Positions 26,722-36,588 of a DNA stretch of 64,000 bases are shown here, one piece after another. The DNA is from Phytopseudomonas straminea (GTDB lineage Bacteria; Pseudomonadota; Gammaproteobacteria; Pseudomonadales; Pseudomonadaceae): contig NZ_FOMO01000007.1 of assembly GCF_900112645.1 (NCBI RefSeq), positions 62,001 through 126,000 of the forward strand. Reading direction: 5' to 3'. Positions within the stretch are counted from its first letter, which is position 1; the number at the start of each line of letters is the position of its first letter. Position numbers and translations under genes: made by a program. The notes beneath the pieces are model-generated. The model did not search any database. It was not told the origin of the DNA and saw only the letters and a program-made list of their open reading frames with translations.

Positions 26722-27201
26722 TCAGGGCTGTAAACGCTCCAGACCTTCGAACGGGCAGGCCGCCAGCAGTTCGCTGAGATGGCGGCCGTCGGGCAGTTGC
26801 AGCCCGTCGGCAAGTTCCGCCAGCGGGTACAGCACGAAGGCACGGGCGTGCATGTGATAGTGCGGCACGCGCAGGCGCGGCTCGTCGATCAGCCGTTGGC
26901 CGAACAGCAGGATGTCCAGATCCAGGGTGCGTGGTCCCCAGCGCTCATGGCGTTCGCGGCCCTGGTCCAGCTCGATGGCCTGCAGGGCGTCGAGCAGCTG
27001 CAGTGGCTCTAGCCCTGTCTCCAGTGCAGCGACGGCGTTGGTATAGCGGGGCTGGCCAGGCAGCAGCGAATCGCTGACATAGAAGGAGGAGACCGCAGCC
27101 AGACGAGTGTCTGGCAATTGCTCCAGGGCCACCAGGGCCTGGCGCAGCTGTTCGGCGGGCTCGGCCAGGTTGCTACCCAGGCCGATATAGACGCGTTCCA
27201 T
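26722..27201 (-). CDS. folK: 2-amino-4-hydroxy-6-hydroxymethyldihydropteridine pyrophosphokinase
   Basis: A 159-residue folate-pathway kinase that pyrophosphorylates hydroxymethyldihydropterin. Signatures: YIGLGSNLAEP at the start, NAVAALETGL, and the Mg-binding RWGPRTLDLDILLFGQ with the two catalytic aspartates. ATG 27201 is preferred; a GTG one codon earlier (27204) is directly adjacent to the TAA of pcnB at 27205-27207. Co-transcription with pcnB is therefore expected, as in other pseudomonads. Confidence 0.95.
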   Translation of the reverse strand: MERVYIGLGSNLAEPAEQLRQALVALEQLPDTRLAAVSSFYVSDSLLPGQPRYTNAVAALETGLEPLQLLDALQAIELDQGRERHERWGPRTLDLDILLFGQRLIDEPRLRVPHYHMHARAFVLYPLAELADGLQLPDGRHLSELLAACPFEGLERLQP

Positions 27202-27204
27202 CAC

Positions 27205-28602
27205 TTACTCGCCGGCGCCGCCGTTCTGCGGCGCGCGCTTGCGCTTGCCGCCACCGCTGCGGCGACGCTTGCGCGGCGCGCTGCCAGGCTCGTCCTTGCT
27301 GGACAGATTGCGGATCATCACCCGGCGATCACTGTCGCTGGCGTCCTGATACTCGGTCCACCAGTCGCCCAGGCCGCCGGTTTCCTCGCCGGCGCTCTCG
27401 CGCAGCAGCAGGAAGTCGTAACCGGCGCGGAAGCGGGGGTTCTCCAGCAACAGATCGGCGCGCTTGCCGCTGCGGCGGGGCAGACGTTCCTGCATGTCCC
27501 AGATTTCGCGGATCGGCATGGTGAAGCGCTTGGGAACGGCGATGCGCTGGCACTGCTCGGCGATCAGTTCGTGGGCGGCTTCCTGCATGGCAGGAATGGC
27601 CGGCATGCCGCGCTCCTGCAGGCGAATCACCCGGGCCGGCAAAGCGGGCCAGAGCAGAGCGGCGAACAGGAAGGCAGGGGTGACTGGTTTGCCCTGATGG
27701 ATGCGCAGGTCGGTGTTGTCCAGCGCGTTGCGGATCAGGGTGTCGGTGTATTCGGGGTTCTGCCGCAGCGCCGCGGCGCTGGCCGGGAACAGCTGGCCGA
27801 ACAGGCCATAGTCGACTAGCAGATCGTAGGTGTAGATGGCGTAGCCGCTGAGGAACAGCTTGAGCACTTCATCGAACAGGCGCGCGGCCGGGATACCGCC
27901 CAGCAGGTGCGCCAGGTCGTGGATCGGGTCGGCGCTGTGCTTCTCGATGTCGAAGTCCAGTTTGGCGGCGAAACGCACGGCGCGCAGCATGCGCACCGGG
28001 TCTTCCTGGTAACGCTGAGTCGGGTTGCCGATCAGCCGTACCAGGTTGTTGCGGATGTCGTGCATGCCGTTGGCGTAGTCGAGAATCCGCTCGGAAACCG
28101 GGTCGTAGTAAAGCGCGTTGATGGTGAAGTCACGGCGCTGGGCGTCGTCTTCCAGGGTGCCGTACACGTTGTCGCGCAGGATTCGGCCGCTCTCGTTGCG
28201 CGAAGACTGGTTGCTGTTCTCTTCCTCGTCGCCTTCCGGGTGATTGGCACGGAAGGTCGCGGTTTCGATGATCTCGCGGCCGAAGTGCACGTGCACCAGC
28301 TTGAAGCGGCGACCGATTACCCGCGCATTGCGGAACTCGGCCCGCACCTGCTCCGGCGTGGCGCTAGTGGCGACGTCGAAATCCTTGGGCTCGATGCCCA
28401 GCAGCAGGTCGCGCACGCAGCCACCAACCAGATAAGCCTCGTAGCCGGCGTTCTGCAGACGCTCGACCACGCTGATGGCGTGGCGGCTGATCTGCCCGCG
28501 CTGGATCGGGTGCTGGTTGTTGTTCAGCACGTGCGGCGTGCTGTGAGGCTGGTGCGCACGGCGCAGCGGCGAGCGGAAGGACTTGAACAGCTTTTTCAGC
28601 AT
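27205..28602 (-). CDS. pcnB: Poly(A) polymerase I
   Basis: A 465-residue nucleotidyltransferase that adds poly(A) tails to RNA 3' ends and thereby promotes decay. GYEAYLVGGCVRDLLLG is the G-loop and PKDFDVATSA the catalytic DxD-type motif; RRDFTINALYYDP and GNPTQRYQEDPVRMLRAVRFAAKL are typical of the class II PcnB/CCA family, and HHIADLAHL-like HD remnants are absent. The C-terminus is strongly basic (RKRRRSGGGKRKR), as in PcnB. ATG 28602 is chosen over GTG 28611. It lies downstream of the CrcZ gene and upstream of folK. Confidence 0.94.
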   Translation of the reverse strand: MLKKLFKSFRSPLRRAHQPHSTPHVLNNNQHPIQRGQISRHAISVVERLQNAGYEAYLVGGCVRDLLLGIEPKDFDVATSATPEQVRAEFRNARVIGRRFKLVHVHFGREIIETATFRANHPEGDEEENSNQSSRNESGRILRDNVYGTLEDDAQRRDFTINALYYDPVSERILDYANGMHDIRNNLVRLIGNPTQRYQEDPVRMLRAVRFAAKLDFDIEKHSADPIHDLAHLLGGIPAARLFDEVLKLFLSGYAIYTYDLLVDYGLFGQLFPASAAALRQNPEYTDTLIRNALDNTDLRIHQGKPVTPAFLFAALLWPALPARVIRLQERGMPAIPAMQEAAHELIAEQCQRIAVPKRFTMPIREIWDMQERLPRRSGKRADLLLENPRFRAGYDFLLLRESAGEETGGLGDWWTEYQDASDSDRRVMIRNLSSKDEPGSAPRKRRRSGGGKRKRAPQNGGAGE

Positions 28603-28611
28603 GGAGGGCAC

Positions 28612-28724
28612 TGTATGGCGAATTGAGCGGCCAGAATAATGTAAAGGCGCAGAAATAGCGCGGATTCTAGCATCAGGTGACTTAGGGGCGTAAGCGGGGT
28701 GGCGGGCAGGCCGGGGCGGGAAAC
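28612..28724. other. Gap between CrcZ terminator and pcnB
   Basis: About 110 bp with a G-rich stretch (GGGGTGGCGGGCAGGCCGGGGCGGG, here split as 28695-28720). It must contain the pcnB promoter; I see no further gene or repeat. Confidence 0.5.
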
Positions 28725-28750
28725 GACAAGGGGAGCCGAAGCTCCCCTTA
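28725..28750 (-). terminator. CrcZ terminator
   Basis: Stem AAGGGGAGC/GCTCCCCTT with a CGAA (TTCG on the transcript) tetraloop, then GTCGTTTC. The UUCG loop makes this a very stable hairpin. Confidence 0.85.
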
Positions 28751-29072
28751 AGTAGTGCGTTACGTCGTTCTTGTTATGCAGGCTGTTGTTCTTGTTGGGG
28801 TGCCTGTTCCGGATCAGGTCCGGAGTACCTCCCGAGTGGGAGCAAGAGCGAACGGATTATTTTGGATGCTGACGCTACCTCAGGCCCTGATCCTCACCCG
28901 TGGGTGCTGACCGTCGACATTTATTGTTGTTGTCTGTCTGGCTGTGGTGCCGAGAGGCGATCCTCTCCAAAATAATCAGTTAGCTGCGCCTTCTGCGATC
29001 TTGTTCTTATTGTGCTGAAGCCGTTACGTCTTATTTTTATTATCGTGGGTCATACTTGTTATTGTTGTTGTG
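28725..29072 (-). ncRNA. crcZ: CrcZ small RNA (Hfq/Crc-sequestering)
   Basis: An RNA of about 350 nt transcribed leftward from a sigma-54 promoter between cbrB and pcnB, exactly where crcZ lies in P. aeruginosa. The predicted 5' end GGCACAACAACAATAACAAG resembles the start of known CrcZ. At least five A-rich CA motifs are seen when read leftward: 29070-29055 (CAACAACAATAACAAG), 29040-29029 (ATAAAAATAAGA), 29013-29000 (CACAATAAGAACAAG), 28937-28921 (ACAACAACAATAAA) and 28800-28782 (CCCCAACAAGAACAACAG), plus 28778-28764. It ends in a perfect 9-bp hairpin (AAGGGGAGC/GCTCCCCTT, 28729-28750) followed by a T-rich tail. CrcZ titrates Hfq/Crc and relieves catabolite repression when CbrAB is active. 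Confidence 0.9.
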
Positions 29073-29082
29073 CCAGAGATAA

Positions 29083-29098
29083 AGCATTCGGCGTGCCA
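29083..29098 (-). promoter_or_regulatory. Sigma-54 promoter of crcZ
   Basis: Leftward reading gives TGGCACGCCGAATGCT, i.e. TGGCACG-N4-(A)TGC, with the required GG-N10-GC spacing (GG 29097-29096, GC 29085-29084). Transcription should start about 12 bp further, near 29074-29071. It is the expected target of CbrB. Confidence 0.88.
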
Positions 29099-29158
29099 GT
29101 TTTTATTTTTTCCTTTAAAAACAATGGCTTGAGATTTTCGACTGTTTGCCGGGCAAAA

Positions 29159-29193
29159 AAAAGCCGGGATTCCGTTACCGTAAACCCCGGCTT
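29159..29193 (-). terminator. cbrB terminator
   Basis: AAGCCGGG and CCCCGGCTT pair across a 15-bp loop containing GTTACCGTAAAC; leftward reading ends with eight T. It isolates crcZ from cbrB read-through. The nearby TGTTAC (29194-29199) and GTAACA (29218-29223) form an inverted pair that could serve as an upstream CbrB site. Confidence 0.85.
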
Positions 29194-29248
29194 TGTTACG
29201 TGTTGTCATGATCGGCGGTAACACCCGCCCTAGAGCGTGCACGGCACT

Positions 29249-30670
<1,422 letters not shown>

Positions 30671-30763
30671 GTAAACGAATTCTCTCGACGGTCTCCGAAC
30701 CTGCTTCCTGGGGCTACAGCCAAACTGGGCCGCGCGCATCCCAGGAATGCGGTTCTTCGGAAT

Positions 30764-33712
30764 TTAGTTCGCCAGTGGCATGGCCTCGATGTGCCGCGGC
30801 AGCGTCACCCGGATGCGGGTGCCACGTTGCTGCTCGGGGTCGATCGGGCTGTCGATTGTTATCTGGCCATAATGCTCTTCCACGATGGAATAGACCAGCG
30901 CGAGGCCGAGTCCGGTTCCTTTTCCGGGGTCCTTGGTAGTGAAGAATGGCTCGAACAGCCGGTCCATCACGCCCTTTGGAATTCCGCTGCCTTCGTCCTC
31001 GACGATCAGGTCGACAGTGTGTTCCGAAGCCTCGCTGCGCACGCGGATCGCGCCGCCAGCAGGCGAGGCGTCGCGAGCGTTGCTGAGCAGGTTGATCAGC
31101 ACCTGGGCCAGGCGCTGTGGGTCGCCTCCGGCGCGGTGCGCGGGGTCGCACAGGTTGAAGAACTGCACGTCGACGCTGCGCCGATTGAGCGCCAGAAGAC
31201 CGATGGCTTCCTGAGCGACTTCGGCCAGGCACACCGGCTCGTCGGCCTGCTGGTGGTTGCCGGAGTGGGCGAAGTTCATCAGCGAGTGAACGATACGTGT
31301 GACCCGCTTGGTCTGCTCGAGAATCTGCCCGCTGATTTCGGTCAGTTCCGGATCGCTTTCCCGTTCCTCGCGCAGGTTCTGCGCCAGGCAGGCGATGCCG
31401 GTGATCGGGTTGCCTATCTCGTGGGCCACCCCGGCGGCCAGGCGGCCGATGCTGGCCAGGCGCTCTGAATGCACCAGCTTGTCTTCGAGCATCTGCGTGT
31501 CGGTCAGGTCCTCGACCAGCAGCACCAGGCCGCTGTTACCGGGTGCCAGGGGCTCGTCGATGGCCGCCTTGTGCAGGTTCAGCCAGCGGGTCTGGCCATC
31601 GAGGGCCAGGCGCTGTTTGTGCAGGTGTTCGTCCGGATTTTCGATGAAGCTTTGCAGCAGTTCGCGCCAGGGCTCGGCGAGGGTTGACAGCCGCGAGCCG
31701 ACGATGCGCTGGGCGGGAATCTCGGTGAGTTCCTCCATGGCCTTGTTCCACATCAGGATTTCGTGATCCTTGGCCAGCGAGCAGACGCCCATGGGCAGTT
31801 CCTGCAGGGTCTGGCGGTGGTAGCGGCGCAGGGCATCGAGCTCGGCGGCCAGGCCTGTGAGGCGCGAGTGGTAATCCTCCAGGCGGCTCTCGATGAAGTG
31901 GATGTCCTCGGTCACGTAGCCTTCGCTGCCGGACTTGTAGGGCAGGAAGGATTCGATGATGTCCTGGGCGACGCTGGGGCCCATCAGCCCGGACAGGTTG
32001 GCCTCCAGGCGGTCGCGCAGACGGCGTAGGGCGTAGGGGCGGCTTTCGTCGAAGGGCAGGTGCAGGTCGCGCAGGGCCTGTTCGACCTCGCGCTGGGCGG
32101 TCTTGGCGCCGAGCGGCTTGGCCAGCTGGGCGGCGAATTCCTGGGGCGACAGGGCCAGCAGCTCGCGGCGTTGCGGGCGGCGCACGTTGTCTACCGCGCA
32201 GGCTTCGGCGGCGCTGTCTTCCTCGGGGCTGGAGTCGGTGAACACCGAAACCAGAGTGAACACCAGCACGTTGATGGCCAGCGAGGCGATGGCTGCCATG
32301 TGCCAGCTGCTGTCGTCGAGCACGTAGACCAGATCCAGCACCGGCACGTACAGGCCGGGCAGGGTGCCGATCAGCGGCAGCAGCATGCTCACCGACCACA
32401 CCGCGATGCCAGCCAGCAAGCCGGCGATAAAACCGCGGCGGTTGGCGGTCGGCCAGTACAGCACCGAGAGCACGCCGGGCAGGAACTGCAGGGTGGCGAC
32501 GAAGGAGACTATGCCCAGGTTGGCCATGTCCTGCTGGGCGTCGAGCAGGGTGTAGAAGGCGTAGCTGGCCAGGATGATGGCGACGATCAGCGCGCGGCGC
32601 GTCCACTTCAGCCAACGGTAGATGTTGCCTTCGGCCGGCGGCTGGTAGAGCGGCAGCACCACGTGGTTGAGCAGCATGCCGGACAGCGCCAGGGTGGTGA
32701 CGATGATCAGCCCGCTGGAGGCCGACAGACCGCCGATGTAGGCGATCAGCACCAGCGCCGGGCTCTCCACTGCCAAGCCCAGGCCCAGGGTGAAATACTC
32801 CGGGCTGGTGGTCGAGCCCAGGCGCAGCCCGGCCCACAGCACCAGCGGCACGGCCAGGCTCATCAGCAGCAGGAACAGTGGCAGGCCCCAGCTGGCGCTG
32901 ACCAGCGCGCGCGGGTTGAGGTTCTCGGTAAAGGTCATGTGGTACATGTGCGGCATGACGATGGCCGAAGCGAAGAACACCAGCAGCAGGGTACGCCACG
33001 GGCCTTCCTGCAGCGGCGTATGCAGGCTGGAGAGCGCGGTCTGGTTGAGCACCAGCCATTGCTCCAGATCGCGCGGGCCGTCGAACACGGCATACAGCGC
33101 GTACAGGCCGATGGCGCCCATAGCCACCAGCTTGACCACCGACTCGAAGGCGATGGCGAACACTAGGCCTTCGTGCTTCTCCCGAGTGGCCAGATGGCGC
33201 GCGCCGAACAGAATGGTCACCAGGATGAACAGCCCGCAGAACGCCAGGGCGATCTGTGGCTGCACCGTCTCACGGGTGAGGATGCCGATGGCGTCGGTCA
33301 CCGCCTGGATTTGCAGGGCCAGCAGCGGCAGCACGGCGACCAGCATGCACAGGGTGCTCAGCGCACCGGCCCAGGTGCTGCGAAAGCGGAAGGCGAACAG
33401 GTCGGCCAGCGACGACAGCTGATAGGTGCGGGTAATGCGCAGGATCGGGTAGAGCAGGACCGGGGCGAGCAGAAAGGCGCCGGTCACGCCCAGGTAGCTG
33501 GCCAGAAAGCCATAACCGTACTGATAGGCCAGACCGACGCTGCCATAGAAGGCCCAGGCGCTGGCGTACACGCCCAGCGACAGGGTGTAGGTCAGCGGGT
33601 GACGGATGAAACGACGCGGGATCAGCCCACGGTCGGCGCACCAGGCGACCGCGAAGAGGACCAGCAGGTAGGCGGCGCTGATCAGCATCAGCCCGCTGAG
33701 GCTAAAGCTCAT
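30764..33712 (-). CDS. cbrA: Sensor histidine kinase CbrA with SLC5-type transporter domain
   Basis: A 982-residue hybrid of transporter and kinase. The N-terminal half (about residues 1-490) is a PutP/SLC5-like sodium:solute symporter with 12-13 helices; a STAC-like linker, a PAS domain (about 620-735) and the HisKA/HATPase core follow, with phospho-acceptor His764 in AAGVAHEIGNPITGIACL and ATP-binding NLLSNARDASPAGG, DEGSGIPKGVMDRLFEPFFTTK and GTGLGLALVYSIV. CbrA is known to transport histidine and to control CbrB. I use ATG 33712 (GAGA 6-9 bp upstream); an ATG at 33718 is also in frame. The small cbrX gene precedes it by about 50 bp. Confidence 0.96.
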   Translation of the reverse strand: MSFSLSGLMLISAAYLLVLFAVAWCADRGLIPRRFIRHPLTYTLSLGVYASAWAFYGSVGLAYQYGYGFLASYLGVTGAFLLAPVLLYPILRITRTYQLSSLADLFAFRFRSTWAGALSTLCMLVAVLPLLALQIQAVTDAIGILTRETVQPQIALAFCGLFILVTILFGARHLATREKHEGLVFAIAFESVVKLVAMGAIGLYALYAVFDGPRDLEQWLVLNQTALSSLHTPLQEGPWRTLLLVFFASAIVMPHMYHMTFTENLNPRALVSASWGLPLFLLLMSLAVPLVLWAGLRLGSTTSPEYFTLGLGLAVESPALVLIAYIGGLSASSGLIIVTTLALSGMLLNHVVLPLYQPPAEGNIYRWLKWTRRALIVAIILASYAFYTLLDAQQDMANLGIVSFVATLQFLPGVLSVLYWPTANRRGFIAGLLAGIAVWSVSMLLPLIGTLPGLYVPVLDLVYVLDDSSWHMAAIASLAINVLVFTLVSVFTDSSPEEDSAAEACAVDNVRRPQRRELLALSPQEFAAQLAKPLGAKTAQREVEQALRDLHLPFDESRPYALRRLRDRLEANLSGLMGPSVAQDIIESFLPYKSGSEGYVTEDIHFIESRLEDYHSRLTGLAAELDALRRYHRQTLQELPMGVCSLAKDHEILMWNKAMEELTEIPAQRIVGSRLSTLAEPWRELLQSFIENPDEHLHKQRLALDGQTRWLNLHKAAIDEPLAPGNSGLVLLVEDLTDTQMLEDKLVHSERLASIGRLAAGVAHEIGNPITGIACLAQNLREERESDPELTEISGQILEQTKRVTRIVHSLMNFAHSGNHQQADEPVCLAEVAQEAIGLLALNRRSVDVQFFNLCDPAHRAGGDPQRLAQVLINLLSNARDASPAGGAIRVRSEASEHTVDLIVEDEGSGIPKGVMDRLFEPFFTTKDPGKGTGLGLALVYSIVEEHYGQITIDSPIDPEQQRGTRIRVTLPRHIEAMPLAN

Positions 33713-33763
33713 CGGCATTCTCGGCTTGGCGCGTCAGGGGAGGCGGCGGGTTGGCGCATGGGC

Positions 33764-33940
33764 TCAGAGCTCGTCAGCATCGCGCTGGCTCTGCAGGACG
33801 AAGGTCACCACGATGAGGATCAGCCACAGCATGTAGGGGCGGTACCAGGCACCGTTGGGGTCGATCCACCAGTCCATGATGGCAGGCGAGAACAGGTAGA
33901 TGCCGACTACCAGAATCAGAACCAATCGATAGATATACAT
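33764..33940 (-). CDS. cbrX: Small membrane protein CbrX upstream of cbrA
   Basis: A 58-residue protein with two hydrophobic stretches, YRLVLILVVGIYLFSPAI and YMLWLILIVVTFVLQS, separated by a polar MDWWIDPNGAWYRP turn, and a charged C-terminus QSQRDADEL. Its position directly before cbrA and its size match the CbrX small ORF described for Pseudomonas cbrXAB loci, where it influences cbrA translation. ATG 33940 is chosen over an in-frame start at 34003, since the conserved part begins at MYIYR. It presumably defines the 5' end of the cbrXAB transcript. Confidence 0.82.
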   Translation of the reverse strand: MYIYRLVLILVVGIYLFSPAIMDWWIDPNGAWYRPYMLWLILIVVTFVLQSQRDADEL

Positions 33941-34125
33941 GCCGCGTCTCGCTACTGAGTGTGGCGATGGTAACGGAAGCGCGGGGCGCTGGCGAAGGGG
34001 CATCGTTCGGCTGGCGCGTGGCGCAGCGCTGGCGCATATCTTGCTGGCTGATCAATGCCCATAGCGGCTACGCTTTTACCGCGCGTGGCGTTGCCGCGCC
34101 ATCTACGCACTGCATTGGAATCTTC

Positions 34126-36588
34126 ATGCCTGATCTGCTTGCCGGATACCTGCCTGACGGGGCGGCCTACGACGAACTGCTCGACCGCCAGGGGCAGGTG
34201 CGCCCGCACTGGCGGCCGGTGCTGAGCCAGCTGCGCCGCAACACGCCCGCGCAGTTGCAGCAGCGCCAGGCAATGGTGACCCGGCAGATCCAGGCCAACG
34301 GTGTTACCTACAACGTTTATGCCGATCCCGATGGCGCCGACCGCCCCTGGGAACTGGACCTGTTGCCAAACCTGATACCGGCGGCCGAATGGCAGACCAT
34401 CGCCGCCGGCGTGGCACAGCGCGCGGGCCTACTCAACAAGGTGCTGGCTGATCTCTACGGCCCCCAGCATTTGCTGGCTGAAGGGCTGCTGCCGCCGGAA
34501 CTGGTGTTCGGGCACGAGAGTTTTCTGTGGCCGTGCCAGGGCGTGCAGCCGCCTGGAAGCACTTTTCTGCATCTGTATGCGGTGGACCTGGCCCGTTCGG
34601 CAGACGGTCGCTGGCAGGTGGTCGCCGATCGCACCCAGGCGCCGGCCGGTGCCGGCTTCGCCTTGGAGAACCGGCAGATCATTTCGCGGGCCTTTCCCGA
34701 GCTGTACCGCGATCTTGGCGTGCAGCACCTGGCCGGTTTCTTCCGCACTCTGCAGGATACTCTGACCAGCCAGGCGCCGGCCGGTAACGACACGCCGCTG
34801 GTGGTGGTGCTGACCGCCGGGCGTTTCAACGAAAGCTACTTCGAGCACCTGTACCTGGCGCGCCAGCTCGGCTACCCACTGGTGGAAGGCAGCGACCTGA
34901 CCGTGCGCGACGCCACGCTCTACCTCAAGACCCTTGCCGGCTTGCAACGCGTGCATGCGATGTTGCGTCGGCTGGATGATGATTTCTGCGATCCCCTGGA
35001 GCTGCGCAGCGATTCGGCGCTCGGCGTGCCCGGGCTGCTGGAAGTGGTACGCCAGGGGCGCGTGCTGGTGGCCAATGCCCTGGGCTCCGGCCTGCTGGAG
35101 TCGCCCGGGTTGAGCGGCTTTCTGCCGGCGGTCAGCGAGCGTTTGCTCGGCGAGCCGCTGCTGTTGCCTGGCATCGACAGTGCCTGGTGCGGCGAGCCGC
35201 CGGTGCTGGCCAAGGTGCTGGAAGACTTGCCGAATTGGTTGATCCGGCCCTATTCAGCAGCCCAGCGCTTGGCGCAGGGCCGCAATCCCGATGCCGAGCA
35301 CCTGCGCCAGCAACCGGAGGCCTACGTTGCCCAGGCTTCCGTGCAGCTGTCCCGGGCACCGGTGTGGTTCGGTGAGGCCGGTGTGCAGCCACGTGTCATC
35401 GGCATGCGCGTGTTCGCCGTGGCCAGTGGCGACGGCTACCGGGTGATGCCAGGCGGCCTGACCCGTGCGGCCGTGGCAGGCGCAACCGACGTGATGTCCA
35501 TGCAAAGTGGCGGCGTCAGCAAGGACACCTGGGTGCTCGGCGAGCGCCAGGCGCCGGGTGAGCAATGGCAGGGCACGCGGGCTCTGGGCGCTGCCGATCT
35601 GGTGCGCAGCGACCCCTACCTGCCCTCTCGGGTGGTGGAAAACCTGTTCTGGTTCGGGCGCTACAGCGAGCGCTGCGAGGACAACGCGCGGCTGTTGCGC
35701 ATCATGTTGGCGCGTTACGTCGAAGACGATGATGACCCGCGGGCACTGCAGGCCATGTTCGCACTCGCCGAGACGCTCGGCACCTTGCCCGATGAGGCCC
35801 ATGGCAGCCTGGAGGCGCGTTTGCGCGAAGCACTGCTCGGTAGCGAGTGGCCGGGCAGCGTGCGCGTCAACCTGCAGCGCCTGCAATGGACGGCCGGCAG
35901 CGTGCGCGGCAAGCTGTCCCAGGCCAACTGGCAGGCCATGGTCGAGCTGCAGCGCGATCTGCAGCAGCTGGAAGGCCGTGATGGCGACCTTGGCCAGCTG
36001 CTGGATGTGCTCAACCGGCTGATGATTTCCCTGGCTGCGTTATCCGGTTTCGCCCTTGACGACATGACTCGCGATGAGGGCTGGCGCTTTCTGATGATCG
36101 GTCGCTGTATCGAGCGCCTACAGTTTCTCTGCGACAGCATCGGCGGCTTCCTGCGCATCGGTACCAGTGACGACGCTGCGGCGCTGGACTGGCTGCTGGA
36201 GCTGGGCAACAGCTCGATCACCTATCGCACTCGCTATATGGCCAGCGCCCAGCTGATTCCGGTGCTCGACCTGCTGCTGCTCGATGAGCGCAACCCCCAT
36301 GCCGTTCTGTATCAGCTGCGCCTGCTGCTGCGTGCCCTAAAACGCCTGGCCGAGCGCTTCGAGATGGAAGCCAATCCTGATCTGGCACAGCTCGAACGCC
36401 GTTTGAGCGCCTTCGACCTGCACAGCCTGGAAGATCCGCTGTTCGGCGCCGGCGGCGTTCGCGCGGTGCTCGACGGCCTGGCCGGGTTGCTCGCGGATAT
36501 CGGTCAGGGCGCTGGCGCGGTCTCCGAGCAACTGAGCCTGCGGTTTTTTGCCCACGTGGCGGCCAGCCAGGGAACCCAGTCTTCATGA
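34126..36588 (+). CDS. Circularly permuted ATP-grasp protein fused to an alpha-E domain
   Basis: An 820-residue cytoplasmic protein. Residues about 60-470 form a circularly permuted type 2 ATP-grasp domain (DUF404/DUF407; VTRQIQANGVTYNVYADPDG, LLNKVLADLYGPQHLLAEGLLPPELVFGH, ENRQIISRAFPELYRDLGV, VLTAGRFNESYFEHLYLARQLGYPLVEGSDL); residues about 500-810 form the all-helical alpha-E domain (DUF403; VENLFWFGRYSERCEDNARLLR, TYRTRYMASAQL). In many genomes the two domains are separate genes next to a transglutaminase, as is the case for the gene that overlaps here by ATGA. The set has been predicted to be a peptide ligation/modification system but lacks a demonstrated substrate. I use ATG 34126; the frame opens at 33961. 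Confidence 0.9.
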   Translation: MPDLLAGYLPDGAAYDELLDRQGQVRPHWRPVLSQLRRNTPAQLQQRQAMVTRQIQANGVTYNVYADPDGADRPWELDLLPNLIPAAEWQTIAAGVAQRAGLLNKVLADLYGPQHLLAEGLLPPELVFGHESFLWPCQGVQPPGSTFLHLYAVDLARSADGRWQVVADRTQAPAGAGFALENRQIISRAFPELYRDLGVQHLAGFFRTLQDTLTSQAPAGNDTPLVVVLTAGRFNESYFEHLYLARQLGYPLVEGSDLTVRDATLYLKTLAGLQRVHAMLRRLDDDFCDPLELRSDSALGVPGLLEVVRQGRVLVANALGSGLLESPGLSGFLPAVSERLLGEPLLLPGIDSAWCGEPPVLAKVLEDLPNWLIRPYSAAQRLAQGRNPDAEHLRQQPEAYVAQASVQLSRAPVWFGEAGVQPRVIGMRVFAVASGDGYRVMPGGLTRAAVAGATDVMSMQSGGVSKDTWVLGERQAPGEQWQGTRALGAADLVRSDPYLPSRVVENLFWFGRYSERCEDNARLLRIMLARYVEDDDDPRALQAMFALAETLGTLPDEAHGSLEARLREALLGSEWPGSVRVNLQRLQWTAGSVRGKLSQANWQAMVELQRDLQQLEGRDGDLGQLLDVLNRLMISLAALSGFALDDMTRDEGWRFLMIGRCIERLQFLCDSIGGFLRIGTSDDAAALDWLLELGNSSITYRTRYMASAQLIPVLDLLLLDERNPHAVLYQLRLLLRALKRLAERFEMEANPDLAQLERRLSAFDLHSLEDPLFGAGGVRAVLDGLAGLLADIGQGAGAVSEQLSLRFFAHVAASQGTQSS

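Noticed and set aside
29012..29242. Short open frames on both strands in the cbrB-pcnB gap
   Set aside because: They cover the crcZ promoter and the cbrB terminator; the sRNA explanation fits the sequence far better.
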